Of a stretch of 64,000 bases of DNA, positions 1-9,317 are shown piece after piece. The DNA comes from Olivibacter jilunii. GTDB lineage: Bacteria > Bacteroidota > Bacteroidia > Sphingobacteriales > Sphingobacteriaceae. The position numbers and the translations under genes were made by a program. The stretch spans positions 609,241 to 673,240 of the forward strand of contig NZ_LR027848.1 in assembly GCF_900607235.1 (NCBI RefSeq), given 5' to 3'. Within the stretch, counting starts at the first letter, position 1. Each line of letters begins with the position of its first letter. The notes beneath the pieces were generated by a model. That model saw only the letters and a program-made list of their open reading frames with translations, had not been told where the DNA came from and searched no databases.

Positions 1-98
1 ACCAGCTCAAAAGCCCTATTGAGACGGCAGGCGCACAACTGCATAGTATAAAACTTCAGGAAACCGAAAACAATTCGGTGGAATATTTTGGAAACTAA
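1..98 (+). CDS. queD: 6-carboxytetrahydropterin synthase (QueD/PTPS family), C-terminal fragment
   Basis: An open frame enters from the left edge, with codons in phase from base 3, and stops with TAA at 96-98. The last residues read [19 protein letters not shown], which fits the conserved end of QueD/6-pyruvoyl-tetrahydropterin synthases (an ET-E motif close to the C-terminus). QueD makes 6-carboxytetrahydropterin from dihydroneopterin triphosphate in queuosine synthesis. That substrate is the product of FolE, whose gene starts 5 bases downstream, so the two are probably one operon. Only about 31 residues are visible, so the family call rests on the tail motif plus context. Confidence 0.6.
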   Translation, partial: QLKSPIETAGAQLHSIKLQETENNSVEYFGN

Positions 99-103
99 TA
101 ATA

Positions 104-760
104 ATGAGGAACAATCCGATGAATATTAACAATAACGAAGCCCCTTTGGATGATGAGGAGCTTGATGGTTATGTAAAAATTGATCGTTATAACACCGATA
201 AAATTGAGAGTATAGCCAACCACTACGAAGACATTCTATCTCAACTTGGCGAAAACCCAAAACGTCAGGGCCTATTAAAGACACCCGAGCGTATTGCTAA
301 AGCCTTGCAATACCTAACCCATGGCTATGATATCGATCCTGCTGCCATCTTAAAAAGCGCTATGTTCGAAGAAGATTATAGCCAAATGGTGGTCGTAAAA
401 GATATAGAAGTCTATTCAATGTGTGAACATCATCTTTTACCCTTCTTCGGAAAGGCACATATTGCCTATATTCCAAAGGGACACATTGTTGGTCTCAGTA
501 AAATCCCGCGGGTAGTAGATGCTTTTGCCCGCCGCTTGCAGGTACAAGAAAGGCTTACCAATGAAATAAGGGATTGTATTCAAGAAACATTGAATCCGGC
601 TGGAGTTGCGGTAGTAATCGAATGCAAGCACCTGTGCATGGCTATGCGAGGTATACAAAAACAGAACTCGGTTACCACTACTTCTGCGTTTACCGGAGAA
701 TTCGCCCATGAACGCACGAGAGCTGAGTTCTTGCGGCTGATAACCGCTAGTCTAGACTAA
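104..760 (+). CDS. folE: GTP cyclohydrolase I
   Basis: Converts GTP to 7,8-dihydroneopterin triphosphate, the first step of tetrahydrofolate and queuosine synthesis, in the cytosol. The 218-residue protein has the usual length. Family motifs are clear: [10 protein letters not shown] with zinc ligands C107 and H110, the [17 protein letters not shown] segment, and [12 protein letters not shown] with the third zinc ligand C178, followed by the TTSAF-GEF C-terminal signature. The first about 25 residues are acidic and not conserved; an alternative ATG lies at 119 and would remove only five residues. It follows the queD-like fragment by 5 bases, consistent with a pterin operon. No Shine-Dalgarno sequence is seen, as is usual in this phylum. 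Confidence 0.95.
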   Translation: MRNNPMNINNNEAPLDDEELDGYVKIDRYNTDKIESIANHYEDILSQLGENPKRQGLLKTPERIAKALQYLTHGYDIDPAAILKSAMFEEDYSQMVVVKDIEVYSMCEHHLLPFFGKAHIAYIPKGHIVGLSKIPRVVDAFARRLQVQERLTNEIRDCIQETLNPAGVAVVIECKHLCMAMRGIQKQNSVTTTSAFTGEFAHERTRAEFLRLITASLD

Positions 761-810
761 TTTGCTTTATCTTTCTTTCCTTAATTATCCATTAAAACAA
801 TCATAAACGC

Positions 811-1698
811 ATGAAGAAGGCCTATTTATTCCCTGGACAAGGAGCCCAATTTGTAGGAATGGGACGGGATCTTTACGAATACAAAGAAAATACCCGTAAT
901 CTATTTGAACAGGCAAATGAACTCTTGGGATTTCGTATTACGGATATAATGTTCGAAGGAACAGAAGACGATCTTAAAAAAACGAACGTTACACAACCCG
1001 CAATTTTTTTACATTCCGTTATTCTAGCTCAAGCACTCGGCGATCAATTTGATCCACAAATGGTAGCAGGACATTCATTGGGTGAGTTTTCAGCACTTGT
1101 GGCGGCCCAAGCGCTAAGCTTTGAAGATGGTCTTATCTTAGTATCCAAAAGGGCCAACGCCATGCAGAAAGCTTGCGAGATTCAGCCTTCGACCATGGCT
1201 GCTATTTTAGGCTTGGACGATTTTACGGTCGAAGATATTTGCCAGCGCGTTAGTGACGTCGTTGTTCCTGCCAATTATAATTGTCCCGGACAATTGGTAA
1301 TTTCCGGAACGATTGCGGGAGTCGATAAAGCTTGTGAACTCTTATTGCAGGCGGGCGCAAAAAGAGCGTTGAAATTAAATGTCGGAGGCGCTTTTCATTC
1401 CCCATTAATGGAAACGGCACGCGCAGAATTGCAAGAAGCCATTGAAAAAGTGTCCATCAAAGAACCGATCTGTCCGATATATCAAAATATTGATGCCAAA
1501 GCTTATTCCGATCCTGCTAAAATTAAAGAAAATCTCATTGCGCAGTTAACCGGTGCCGTTAAGTGGACACAAACTATTGAACACATGTTAGCCGATGGGG
1601 CAACGTCTTTTACAGAAGTAGGTCCGGGAAATGTGTTACAGGGACTGGTAAAGAAGGTAAATAGGCAAGCAGAGACCGCCGCTGCTCAGCTCCCCTAA
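811..1698 (+). CDS. fabD: malonyl-CoA:ACP transacylase
   Basis: Transfers malonate from CoA to acyl carrier protein to supply extender units for type II fatty acid synthesis. The 295-residue protein starts with the typical FPGQGAQ motif. It has the catalytic serine in GHSLGEFSALVAA (S89), the conserved arginine R114 that binds the malonyl carboxylate, and the catalytic histidine in GGAFHSPLM (H196). Length and spacing match single-domain FabD. It lies 50 bases after folE in the same direction and is closed by a strong terminator, so it ends the queD-folE-fabD transcription unit. Other fab genes are not adjacent, as is common in Bacteroidota. Confidence 0.95.
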   Translation: MKKAYLFPGQGAQFVGMGRDLYEYKENTRNLFEQANELLGFRITDIMFEGTEDDLKKTNVTQPAIFLHSVILAQALGDQFDPQMVAGHSLGEFSALVAAQALSFEDGLILVSKRANAMQKACEIQPSTMAAILGLDDFTVEDICQRVSDVVVPANYNCPGQLVISGTIAGVDKACELLLQAGAKRALKLNVGGAFHSPLMETARAELQEAIEKVSIKEPICPIYQNIDAKAYSDPAKIKENLIAQLTGAVKWTQTIEHMLADGATSFTEVGPGNVLQGLVKKVNRQAETAAAQLP

Positions 1699-1725
1699 AT
1701 TTACGGATACCGTATTCTTTCTACA

Positions 1726-1760
1726 CCTCATACGTTTTCTTTATACGTATGAGGTTTTTT
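1726..1760 (+). terminator. intrinsic terminator after fabD
   Basis: A perfect 9-bp stem (CCTCATACG at 1726-1734 with CGTATGAGG at 1746-1754) is followed directly by six T residues. It separates fabD from the sensor kinase gene. Confidence 0.85.
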
Positions 1761-1791
1761 CATATTTTTACCAAAAGCAATACTTTTTACT

Positions 1792-4700
1792 TTGAATAAC
1801 TCTTTAAAAATACGGGTATTACTTCTGGTACTAACACTCTGCTTTATTGGCACGGCACTAACTATTCATTTAACTTTCAGAAAGGAAGAAATTTTACGGA
1901 TAGAGGCAAAACGGATCGAGCAGAACCTACATAAAAAGGAACTCTTCATAAAAGCTTTTCTTAAAGATAGTGCCAGTTTTAATGCGCTTAAAGACATTCA
2001 AAACAATGAGAAATTAACGGCGCACGTTGTTCAATATTTTGGGGAAAAGAAAAAAGTTCTGGTATATACCTATTCCAATAGCGAGCTGACCTTTTGGGGC
2101 TCCGATAAGATCGTGCCGCAATCAGATGCCGGATTACCCGAAGGAAGCTCATTAATTGTAGCAGATAATGGTTGGTATGAAGCGATTAAAAGATCAAAAG
2201 GTGGATTTTCTGTAGTTTGCCTAATTCCTATTAAATCGAAATATGCACTAAAAAACGATTATCTCAACGAGGACTTTTCACCGGATTTAATCCGTAGCCA
2301 GAATCTGACGATTGCCAATTACGACGATAATCCTGTATATAATATACGAAGTAGCGATGGGAAATACCTGTTTTCGGTGAAGCTGAAACAACAGACATAC
2401 AATACGCTCTTCTCCAAGTTAGAGCTGGCGATGTGGCTTGCCGCTATGTTTTTTGCAACCGTTCTAATGAACAGCGTTTGCGCGTGGATGGCAGGTAAAG
2501 GAAAAGTAAAGTTGTCAGCCTTGGCCTTTCTCTCATTTTTTATCCTGACAAGATACCTCGATTTATCTAATGGTTTACTCGCAACTCACTTTTTTAACGA
2601 GATTTTTGATCCGAAATATTATGCCTCAAGCTTTGTTTTCCCCTCTTTAGGTGCCTTTTTATTGAATGTAATTGCCGGTGCCTGGTTTATGTGCTATATC
2701 TACAATTATCGATTTCAGCTTTTTGTAAAGAGGCCTTCTATCAATACTTTTTTAAAAGTAGTATTTTTTGTAATATCATCACTTCTTATTTATCTGATCA
2801 GTTCTCAAATTGTTCAGGTTTTTAGTGGGTTAATCGGAAATTCAAATATTCAATTCGATGTCACGAATGTTTTGAAACTCAATATTTTTAGCTGGCTGGG
2901 AATCTCTGCTTTATGCCTGGTTATACTCAACCTTTATTTACTGTTGGAAGTGTTGATGGCAGTTAGTTTAAGCTTTGATATTCACAAACGCCAATGGTTC
3001 ACGTTGTCTTTTATAACACTTGTTGTTTACAGCGTTACTCTTCTTTTCATAAATGAACTGACCTTATCCTTCTTTCTTTTTAGCAGCATCATTTTACTGC
3101 GAGCCTTAACTTTCTTCAGCAAGAAAGATTTTAACTTGGTTGTATTCATTACCACCCTGCTGCTTTTTGCGTGGATTGCATCCTTAAATCAGACTAAGTT
3201 TATTAATGATAAAGAACTGGAAACCCAGAAATTAATCTTGCAGCGCTTGGAGTCGGCAGACGACCCGGATGCTGTATTTATTTTTTACAGCATAGAAAAT
3301 ACGGTTGCGAAAGATCATTATCTAATAAACTATTTCTCACAACCTCAAAAGTATAATGTTCATGTGCTGAACGATTACATCAAACAAACCTATTTCAGCG
3401 GTTACCTTTCTCGCTACGAATTTAACATATATGAACTGAAAAAAGGTTTCACCAATGAGGTTAAGAATGTTCAAAAATTAGCTTATTACAAAAAAAAGGT
3501 GGAATCTGGTTCCATCAAGGTTTCGGAATATTTTTATCGCATTAACAACAATTTCGGAAGCCTTTTATATTTTGGTCTAATCCCGGTTATTGCCGATGGA
3601 AAAGAAGTGGGCACTACATTAATTGAATTGACAAGTAAGGCCTTCGAGCGTTATGCATCCTTTCCTGAAATCCTGAGTAATGGTCGACTTAATAAGCAAG
3701 AAAATCTAGAGCAATATTCCTTTGCCCTTTACCGGAACGGAAAGTTGCTCAATCAGTTCGGGGATCATCTTTTTCCTGCAAACGATCGTGATTATCCAAA
3801 AGAACGTTTTCAATTTATTCGGGTAAACACGGTAAATGGGGGAGGGGAACTCATGTATCGACCAAATGAGCATATATTAATGGTATTAAGCAAAGATCGG
3901 CAAGGCCTTTGGATGCAATTAGCCTCCTTGTCCTTTTTATTCCTTGTACTTCTGGTTTTTGCGGTTACGGTCTATGCCTCACAATGGTTGATTATAACTT
4001 TTAAAAATTATGATTTCAGTTTTCGAACAGTAAGGCGCTCTTTTTGGATAACACAAAACAAGATCCTGTATCGGACACGTATACAAGCTTTTGTTGTTTC
4101 GGCTGTTGTAATTACCTTGATTATCGCCGGTGTTATTACCTTCTTCAGTGTAAGTAATCAATATGCACACCAACAGGAAATAAATACAGTTAAACGCATT
4201 AATCAAATGGTTTCCGGTTTAGAAACCATTACATCCGGGCTGGAATCTTCCGCCTTTAAAAATACCGAAGCCAAAAATCCCGAAATTGAAAAAGAACTTT
4301 ACAATACCGCAACTTCAAACGCAACCGATATCAGTCTTTACAATACAGAAGGTGTTTTATTTTATACTACCCAAAGTAAGATTTACGACCTGGGCTTAAC
4401 GTCAAAACACATGAACGCCAAAGCTTGGTTGCATATGTCTAAATTCCGGCGATCTGAATATTTCCATAAGGAAGCGATCGGCAATTTAGAATACCCGGTT
4501 GCTTATGCCCCTATAAAAAATGATCAGGACGAAACGATTGCTTATTTAAGCCTTCCTTATTTTTCTGACGAAAAGGAATTTGCGGATCGGATAGGGATGT
4601 TGCTAAGTACGCTGATAAATATATACGCACTGGTAATAGTCGCTTTAGGTTTATTTGCCGTGTTTATTGCTAACCGGATTACCTCGCCTTTAAGCCTAGT

Positions 4701-5514
4701 TCAGAGAAGTTTAGCAAAAACTTCTATCGGAAAAACAAATGAGCCCATTTTCTGGAAAAGAAACGATGAAATCGGCTCCTTAATCAAAGAATATAACAAC
4801 ATGATTGCGGCTTTGGAAATAAGCGCTAACAGAATAGCGCAATCTGAAAGGGAGTCTGCTTGGAGGGAGATGGCTAAGCAGGTGGCTCACGAGATAAAAA
4901 ACCCGCTAACGCCTTTAAAACTCGGTGTGCAATTACTAGAACGCTCGTGGAAGGAAAATGATCCTAATTTTGACCAAAAATTCAAGCGCTTTAGTAAATC
5001 GTTCATTGAGCAGATCGATAGTTTATCCACTATTGCCTCCGAATTTTCAAATTTTGCGAAAATGCCCGACACACAGCTTGAAGACGTGGATATTATCGAT
5101 ACAATAGAAAAAATAATACCGATCTACAACAACACCGCCGCCGTTGAGATTTCTTTCAGCAACCAGGCAGAGGGATCTGTGATGGTAAGAGGAGACAAAG
5201 ACCAACTCCGAAGATCCTTTAGCAACCTCATTAAAAACGCGATAGAAGCAAAGGCTGGCCGCGGAAAATGCTTAATCCATATCTCTGTGAAAAGAAATAA
5301 AAGCTTGCTGATTATCGCCATTAAAGATAATGGAAATGGAATAGATGAACAGGTTCGAGATCGCATATTCCAGCCAAATTTCACGACCAAAAGCTCCGGT
5401 ACCGGACTGGGTTTAGCTTTCGTAAAACAAACCGTTGAAAGTATGAAAGGCTCGATCAGCTATTCAACAGAAATCGGTAAAGGAACGACCTTTTTTATAG
5501 AAATACCACTCTGA
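1792..5514 (+). CDS. large membrane sensor histidine kinase, NtrY-like
   Basis: A 1240-residue, multi-pass sensor kinase. An N-terminal membrane segment (about 8-27) precedes an extracytoplasmic part. About ten hydrophobic segments lie between residues 215 and 470, then a second extracytoplasmic part, two further membrane segments (about 710-730 and 765-785), a third sensor region, and another membrane helix (about 943-960) running into a HAMP linker. The catalytic core follows: HisKA with H1033 in QVAHEIKNPLTPLK, and HATPase with N-box NLIKNAIEA, G1 DNGNGI, F-box FQPNFTTK and G2 GTGLGLAF. The AHEIKNPLTP phospho-acceptor box is the NtrY type. No response regulator gene is adjacent. The start used is TTG at 1792; no ATG lies nearby in frame. 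The signal sensed is unknown. Confidence 0.85.
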   Translation: MNNSLKIRVLLLVLTLCFIGTALTIHLTFRKEEILRIEAKRIEQNLHKKELFIKAFLKDSASFNALKDIQNNEKLTAHVVQYFGEKKKVLVYTYSNSELTFWGSDKIVPQSDAGLPEGSSLIVADNGWYEAIKRSKGGFSVVCLIPIKSKYALKNDYLNEDFSPDLIRSQNLTIANYDDNPVYNIRSSDGKYLFSVKLKQQTYNTLFSKLELAMWLAAMFFATVLMNSVCAWMAGKGKVKLSALAFLSFFILTRYLDLSNGLLATHFFNEIFDPKYYASSFVFPSLGAFLLNVIAGAWFMCYIYNYRFQLFVKRPSINTFLKVVFFVISSLLIYLISSQIVQVFSGLIGNSNIQFDVTNVLKLNIFSWLGISALCLVILNLYLLLEVLMAVSLSFDIHKRQWFTLSFITLVVYSVTLLFINELTLSFFLFSSIILLRALTFFSKKDFNLVVFITTLLLFAWIASLNQTKFINDKELETQKLILQRLESADDPDAVFIFYSIENTVAKDHYLINYFSQPQKYNVHVLNDYIKQTYFSGYLSRYEFNIYELKKGFTNEVKNVQKLAYYKKKVESGSIKVSEYFYRINNNFGSLLYFGLIPVIADGKEVGTTLIELTSKAFERYASFPEILSNGRLNKQENLEQYSFALYRNGKLLNQFGDHLFPANDRDYPKERFQFIRVNTVNGGGELMYRPNEHILMVLSKDRQGLWMQLASLSFLFLVLLVFAVTVYASQWLIITFKNYDFSFRTVRRSFWITQNKILYRTRIQAFVVSAVVITLIIAGVITFFSVSNQYAHQQEINTVKRINQMVSGLETITSGLESSAFKNTEAKNPEIEKELYNTATSNATDISLYNTEGVLFYTTQSKIYDLGLTSKHMNAKAWLHMSKFRRSEYFHKEAIGNLEYPVAYAPIKNDQDETIAYLSLPYFSDEKEFADRIGMLLSTLINIYALVIVALGLFAVFIANRITSPLSLVQRSLAKTSIGKTNEPIFWKRNDEIGSLIKEYNNMIAALEISANRIAQSERESAWREMAKQVAHEIKNPLTPLKLGVQLLERSWKENDPNFDQKFKRFSKSFIEQIDSLSTIASEFSNFAKMPDTQLEDVDIIDTIEKIIPIYNNTAAVEISFSNQAEGSVMVRGDKDQLRRSFSNLIKNAIEAKAGRGKCLIHISVKRNKSLLIIAIKDNGNGIDEQVRDRIFQPNFTTKSSGTGLGLAFVKQTVESMKGSISYSTEIGKGTTFFIEIPL

Positions 5515-5523
5515 GCTTTCCGT

Positions 5524-6492
5524 TTACGTCAGTCGAATGGTCCCCTTTCCCATGGTTCCCTTATTCGTATATAATACAATGGTGTATGTTCCGGGTTTAA
5601 AATTTTCAGCGCCTTTCCACTCAATCGTATAAAGTTTTCCGTCGTTTGAAAACTCTATTCCCGTCTTGTCTGTATATTGCATCTCTACGCCGTCTACTTC
5701 GAAAATGTGGTTCTCTGTAATCAACAGATTTCCATTGGGTTCTATCACTCTGATGTAAACATCGTAAATCGCTTTTTTTGCAAGTGGATTATCGGCAATA
5801 CTAAACTCTATCTTTAACTTATCCGTACGTTTTGCTTTGGTCTCTACACTTTCATTGTTGCTTTTTCGTTCTCTAACTGCATTTATATTGATCGAAGAAA
5901 GCTTCAATGCCGTAGCAATTTCTACTTTATGTTCAAGTTCACTATTAATATTCTCCAGCTCGCTTGCTTTCTTTGTCGCTGTAGTAACACTCTCTTTCAG
6001 ACGATCCCTCTCCGATACCAATAACGCATTTTCGTTTTTCAACTGCTTGATATCCTTTGTATACCTAGATACTGCTCCTCTCAGTTCGGCAATTTCCTCC
6101 CTCGCCCTTTGAAGCTCGGTACGATTCAATTCGTTTTGAGTCAGTTTTGCACGCAATTCCTCTATTTTGGTCCGCGCATTATCTTGTGTTGCTTTTAAGG
6201 ATTCCGTTAAATTCAGGTTTTCTTTGGTAACGCGGTCCAACTCCACTTCGATCCTATCCAGCTCGGTCTCCATCTGAATTTTCTCACTCAATATCGTTGT
6301 TTGTTGTTCGCTGGAACTCTTATATTTAATATAAAAATAAATGTTCGTAGCTAGTAACGCTAAAATAGCGAAAATGAAAAAATAAATCTTTGGATTGTCT
6401 TTTCCTCGTTCCTGTACGTCTACTTGCTGCTCAACACCCCCATTGTTATCTAGTTTAACAGACGGTTTATAGACTATATCATTCTCTTCCAT
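5524..6492 (-). CDS. single-pass membrane protein with long coiled coil, function unknown
   Basis: The ATG at 6492 (MEENDIVYKP) gives 322 residues. The frame is open 57 bases further upstream, but those residues look non-coding and lead into the divergent promoter region. Visible parts are a polar cytoplasmic N-terminus of about 33 residues, one transmembrane helix (KIYFFIFAILALLATNIYF), a long heptad-rich coiled coil of about 150 residues dense in E, L, R and K, and a C-terminal beta-rich domain of about 115 residues with no recognisable catalytic motif. The gene is convergent with the sensor kinase (10 bases between stops). It resembles unnamed Bacteroidota coiled-coil envelope proteins; no function can be assigned. 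Confidence 0.7.
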   Translation of the reverse strand: MEENDIVYKPSVKLDNNGGVEQQVDVQERGKDNPKIYFFIFAILALLATNIYFYIKYKSSSEQQTTILSEKIQMETELDRIEVELDRVTKENLNLTESLKATQDNARTKIEELRAKLTQNELNRTELQRAREEIAELRGAVSRYTKDIKQLKNENALLVSERDRLKESVTTATKKASELENINSELEHKVEIATALKLSSININAVRERKSNNESVETKAKRTDKLKIEFSIADNPLAKKAIYDVYIRVIEPNGNLLITENHIFEVDGVEMQYTDKTGIEFSNDGKLYTIEWKGAENFKPGTYTIVLYTNKGTMGKGTIRLT

Positions 6493-6732
6493 TTTTGTAC
6501 GTTTAAACATTAGGCTCAAAACGATTAGCAAAAATTGTTCCAACAACAATTATCCTAAAAAAGCAGTATATCAGTGTGCTTTCATGGTGATAAACCTTCG
6601 CCTGTACTATTATCAATACATACCGCGATCAGCAGTTACACTTTTGCTCAATTTTTTTCTCATACTCAATACTATACTTATCTTTACAGCTTTTTATAAA
6701 GAAAAGCTACTGAAACAAATACTGTATATTTG

Positions 6733-8283
6733 ATGAACATTCACCTCTTTAATAAATCATTAGGCCTCTTATTTTACCTTTTTCCATTTCTTTGCTTGAG
6801 TACGCAAGCACAAAGTACAGATCCTATTCCTAAGAGAGAACTAAGAGGTGTTTGGGTATCCACTGTTGTCAATATAGATTGGCCAAGTAAAGCCGGCCTG
6901 TCATCCGACATCCAAAAACAAGAACTTTTACGGCTCTTAGATGCCCATCAACGGGCGGGCATTAACGCTATATTCCTACAGGTCAGGCCCTCCGCCGATG
7001 CAATATATGCACGGGGAAAGGAGTTGTGGTCACGCTTCTTAACCGGCAGCCAGGGACAGGCTCCCAATCCTTTATATGACCCCTTGGATTTTGCCATACA
7101 AGAAGCCCACAATAGGGGAATGGAGCTACACGCTTGGTTTAATCCTTATCGTGCTACCTTCGACTTAAACGAAGCAAATGTTAGTAGCAATCATATTACC
7201 AAACAACATCCCGACTGGTTTTTCACTTATGCAGGAAAAAAGCTCTTCAATCCGGGTATCCCCGAAGTAAAAAAGTACATTGTGGAAGTAATTATGTCTG
7301 TTGTTAAAAACTACGATATTGACGGCGTTCATTTTGATGACTATTTTTATCCTTATCCAGCGGGGGGACAATCTATTCCCGATGCAAATACTTTCCAACG
7401 CTATGGACAAGGCTTTTCAAGGATAGATGATTGGCGAAGAAATAATGTCAATCAATTGATAAAAACATTGGCAGATAGTATCCACCACGAAAAGAAATAT
7501 GTAAAATTCGGTATCAGTCCTTTTGGTATCTGGCAAAATAAAAAACAACATCCTGAAGGCTCTGAAACTTCCGGTTTAAGTGGTTATTCTCAATTGTACG
7601 CTGATGCAAGAACATGGCTCCAAAATGGCTGGGTTGATTATATTAATCCGCAGATATATTTCCCTTTTAATAATCGCGCTGCGGCCTATGAAATACTCAT
7701 CGATTGGTGGAATACAAATGGCTACGGCAAGCATATATATATTGGACAAGCCGCCTATCGAGCCGCGGACAATAGCACGGGGTGGAGGGACAGACGTCAA
7801 CTTCCAAATCAAATTCGCCACTTGAGGAAGTTTTCGGCTATACAAGGAAGTGTTTATTTTAGCTCCAAATCACTTGTGAATAATCTTGGTGGCTTTAGGG
7901 ATTCCTTACAATACAATTTCTATCGATACAAATCCCTCCAGCCTACCATGCCCTGGCTCGATAGTATTCCTCCATTGGCTCCACAAAATCTCCTCTATCA
8001 TAATTTAACTACCGGCGGTGTATCCTTACGATGGGATAAACCCCCAATGGCAACCGATGGGGAAACGGCCTATGGCTATGTTGTGTATCGATTTGACGAA
8101 GGGGAGGAAATTAATTTAAATAATGCTCAAAATATCCTGGAAATAATCTTTGATGCGAATCGAACCTTTTATACCGATCAGGCTGTCAGAGGAGGGTCGC
8201 GATACACTTATGTCATAACAGCTATTGATCGCTTAAAAAACGAAAGCGGGCCATCGAATATGCAGACTACGATACCTAACTGA
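6733..8283 (+). CDS. GHL10 (DUF187) family glycosyl hydrolase-like protein, secreted
   Basis: The 516-residue protein has an N-terminal signal peptide (hydrophobic LGLLFYLFPFLCLS, cleavage likely after TQAQ). A GHL10 domain follows from about residue 35: RELRGVWVSTVVNIDWPS, then FLQVRPSADAIY, LHAWFNPYR, HFDDYFYPY and INPQIYFPF, the usual TIM-barrel strand motifs. A C-terminal fibronectin-III-like region (about 415-516) carries the SLRWDKP and YVVYRF strands. The family includes E. coli DigH (YddW), which cleaves denuded peptidoglycan glycan strands, so a cell-wall role is likely but inferred. The ATG at 6733 is preferred over the TTG at 6730. A TAnnTTTG box at 6725-6732 directly abuts it and may be coincidental. 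Confidence 0.85.
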   Translation: MNIHLFNKSLGLLFYLFPFLCLSTQAQSTDPIPKRELRGVWVSTVVNIDWPSKAGLSSDIQKQELLRLLDAHQRAGINAIFLQVRPSADAIYARGKELWSRFLTGSQGQAPNPLYDPLDFAIQEAHNRGMELHAWFNPYRATFDLNEANVSSNHITKQHPDWFFTYAGKKLFNPGIPEVKKYIVEVIMSVVKNYDIDGVHFDDYFYPYPAGGQSIPDANTFQRYGQGFSRIDDWRRNNVNQLIKTLADSIHHEKKYVKFGISPFGIWQNKKQHPEGSETSGLSGYSQLYADARTWLQNGWVDYINPQIYFPFNNRAAAYEILIDWWNTNGYGKHIYIGQAAYRAADNSTGWRDRRQLPNQIRHLRKFSAIQGSVYFSSKSLVNNLGGFRDSLQYNFYRYKSLQPTMPWLDSIPPLAPQNLLYHNLTTGGVSLRWDKPPMATDGETAYGYVVYRFDEGEEINLNNAQNILEIIFDANRTFYTDQAVRGGSRYTYVITAIDRLKNESGPSNMQTTIPN

Positions 8284-8302
8284 CAAATGCAACCCTTTGG
8301 AG

Positions 8303-8665
8303 TTAAGCGCGATAGATTTGCATAAGCTGCATTGTTTCAAGAGCCATTTGTTCGTTATAATCGCTCGTAAGCCTTTTGTGATTGATGAGATCTACAATTG
8401 TTCCGACATAACAAAAGCCAAAGGTCAAAAGATATAATATGCCCATGCCGATTTGTTTTAGCATAAAGCGTTGGATGCCTGCAATGCCAAGAAAGCCTAT
8501 TAAGGTCATCAGCATCACTTCTTGCGTCCCTTTTCTTTTCCCTTTGTAAAGAAAAAGAAATTCTTCTGCATTCTCTTCCTTAATAGCTTGTAAAGCGCTC
8601 CTTAAAAATATCATTTCCTCCGGTGCAATATCCGGAATCATCATCAAGATTTTTTGCTCTTTCAT
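8303..8665 (-). CDS. TM2 domain-containing membrane protein
   Basis: A 120-residue protein. The N-terminal half is polar and helical (the stretch EEMIFLRSALQAIKEENAEE). The C-terminal half is a TM2 domain: a first membrane helix (LMTLIGFLGIAGIQRF), the short polar turn LKQIGMG, and a second helix (ILYLLTFGFCYVGTIVDLI) ending in the D-L-I signature. TM2 proteins are small inner-membrane proteins of unclear function. The gene is convergent with the GHL10 gene (19 bases between stops) and stands alone. No lipid anchor or signal peptide is seen. Confidence 0.85.
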   Translation of the reverse strand: MKEQKILMMIPDIAPEEMIFLRSALQAIKEENAEEFLFLYKGKRKGTQEVMLMTLIGFLGIAGIQRFMLKQIGMGILYLLTFGFCYVGTIVDLINHKRLTSDYNEQMALETMQLMQIYRA

Positions 8666-8773
8666 TACCTTTACTTTTAATATTGGAGCTTAATATAGCA
8701 CTTTTGTTACATAACTTCATGAGTAAAGTATGATACGTCATTTATTTCCATCACGAGACATCCTCCTGAAAAA

Positions 8774-9268
8774 TTACTGCTTGTACGATTTCGGGTCTAA
8801 TGCTGTGGGTGACCAGTTCTCCAAAAATTCAAGTACCTTCTTGGCGCTATGTCCTTTTCCTTCTTCCAAATAGGCACTATTCTGGGTATGAATCCGATTC
8901 CCCTTTTCGTTCAAAATAACAAATACCGGAAACCCGAACCGCTGTGGATACTCTAAGGAAGCTAGTACGGCTTCGTTCTTGTTCTCTTTACTATAATTCA
9001 CATGCACAACCTCATAATTACGTTGTATATAATTCTTCAATGTATCATTTCCGGTAACCAGTTCATTAAATCGCAAGCACCAGACACACCAGTTTCCTCC
9101 GATTTGGATAAAAACATGCTTTCTTTCTTTTTTTGCCTTTTCGACAGCTGCTTGTATTTCAGATTGTGCATCTGCTTCAGGGTGGTACAATTTCTGTCTT
9201 TCTTGCTGTGCAGCTACTTGTAAAACAAAAACAATATAAATAAAGAATATACCCAGGATTTTCTTCAT
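8774..9268 (-). CDS. thioredoxin-fold thiol-disulfide protein, exported
   Basis: Starting at the ATG at 9268 the protein has 164 residues and a classical signal peptide (MKKILGIFFIYIVFVLQVAAQ). The open frame extends further upstream but would run into the divergent addA-like gene. The mature part is a thioredoxin_7/DUF255-like fold with the redox motif NWCVWC (C61 and C64) and the cis-proline segment RFGFPVFVILNEKG. It is expected to act as a periplasmic thiol oxidoreductase, perhaps in disulfide reduction or isomerisation; the partner is unknown. It is divergent from the helicase-nuclease pair. Confidence 0.85.
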   Translation of the reverse strand: MKKILGIFFIYIVFVLQVAAQQERQKLYHPEADAQSEIQAAVEKAKKERKHVFIQIGGNWCVWCLRFNELVTGNDTLKNYIQRNYEVVHVNYSKENKNEAVLASLEYPQRFGFPVFVILNEKGNRIHTQNSAYLEEGKGHSAKKVLEFLENWSPTALDPKSYKQ

Positions 9269-9317
9269 CACGCTGAATAAATTTACGTACTTTACAAAGT
9301 AAAGCGTTTTGTTTAAT

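Noticed and set aside
6725-6732. Promoter TATATTTG for the GHL10 gene
   Set aside because: It abuts the ATG directly, so transcription would begin inside the gene; no other in-frame ATG is near. It was kept out of the feature list.
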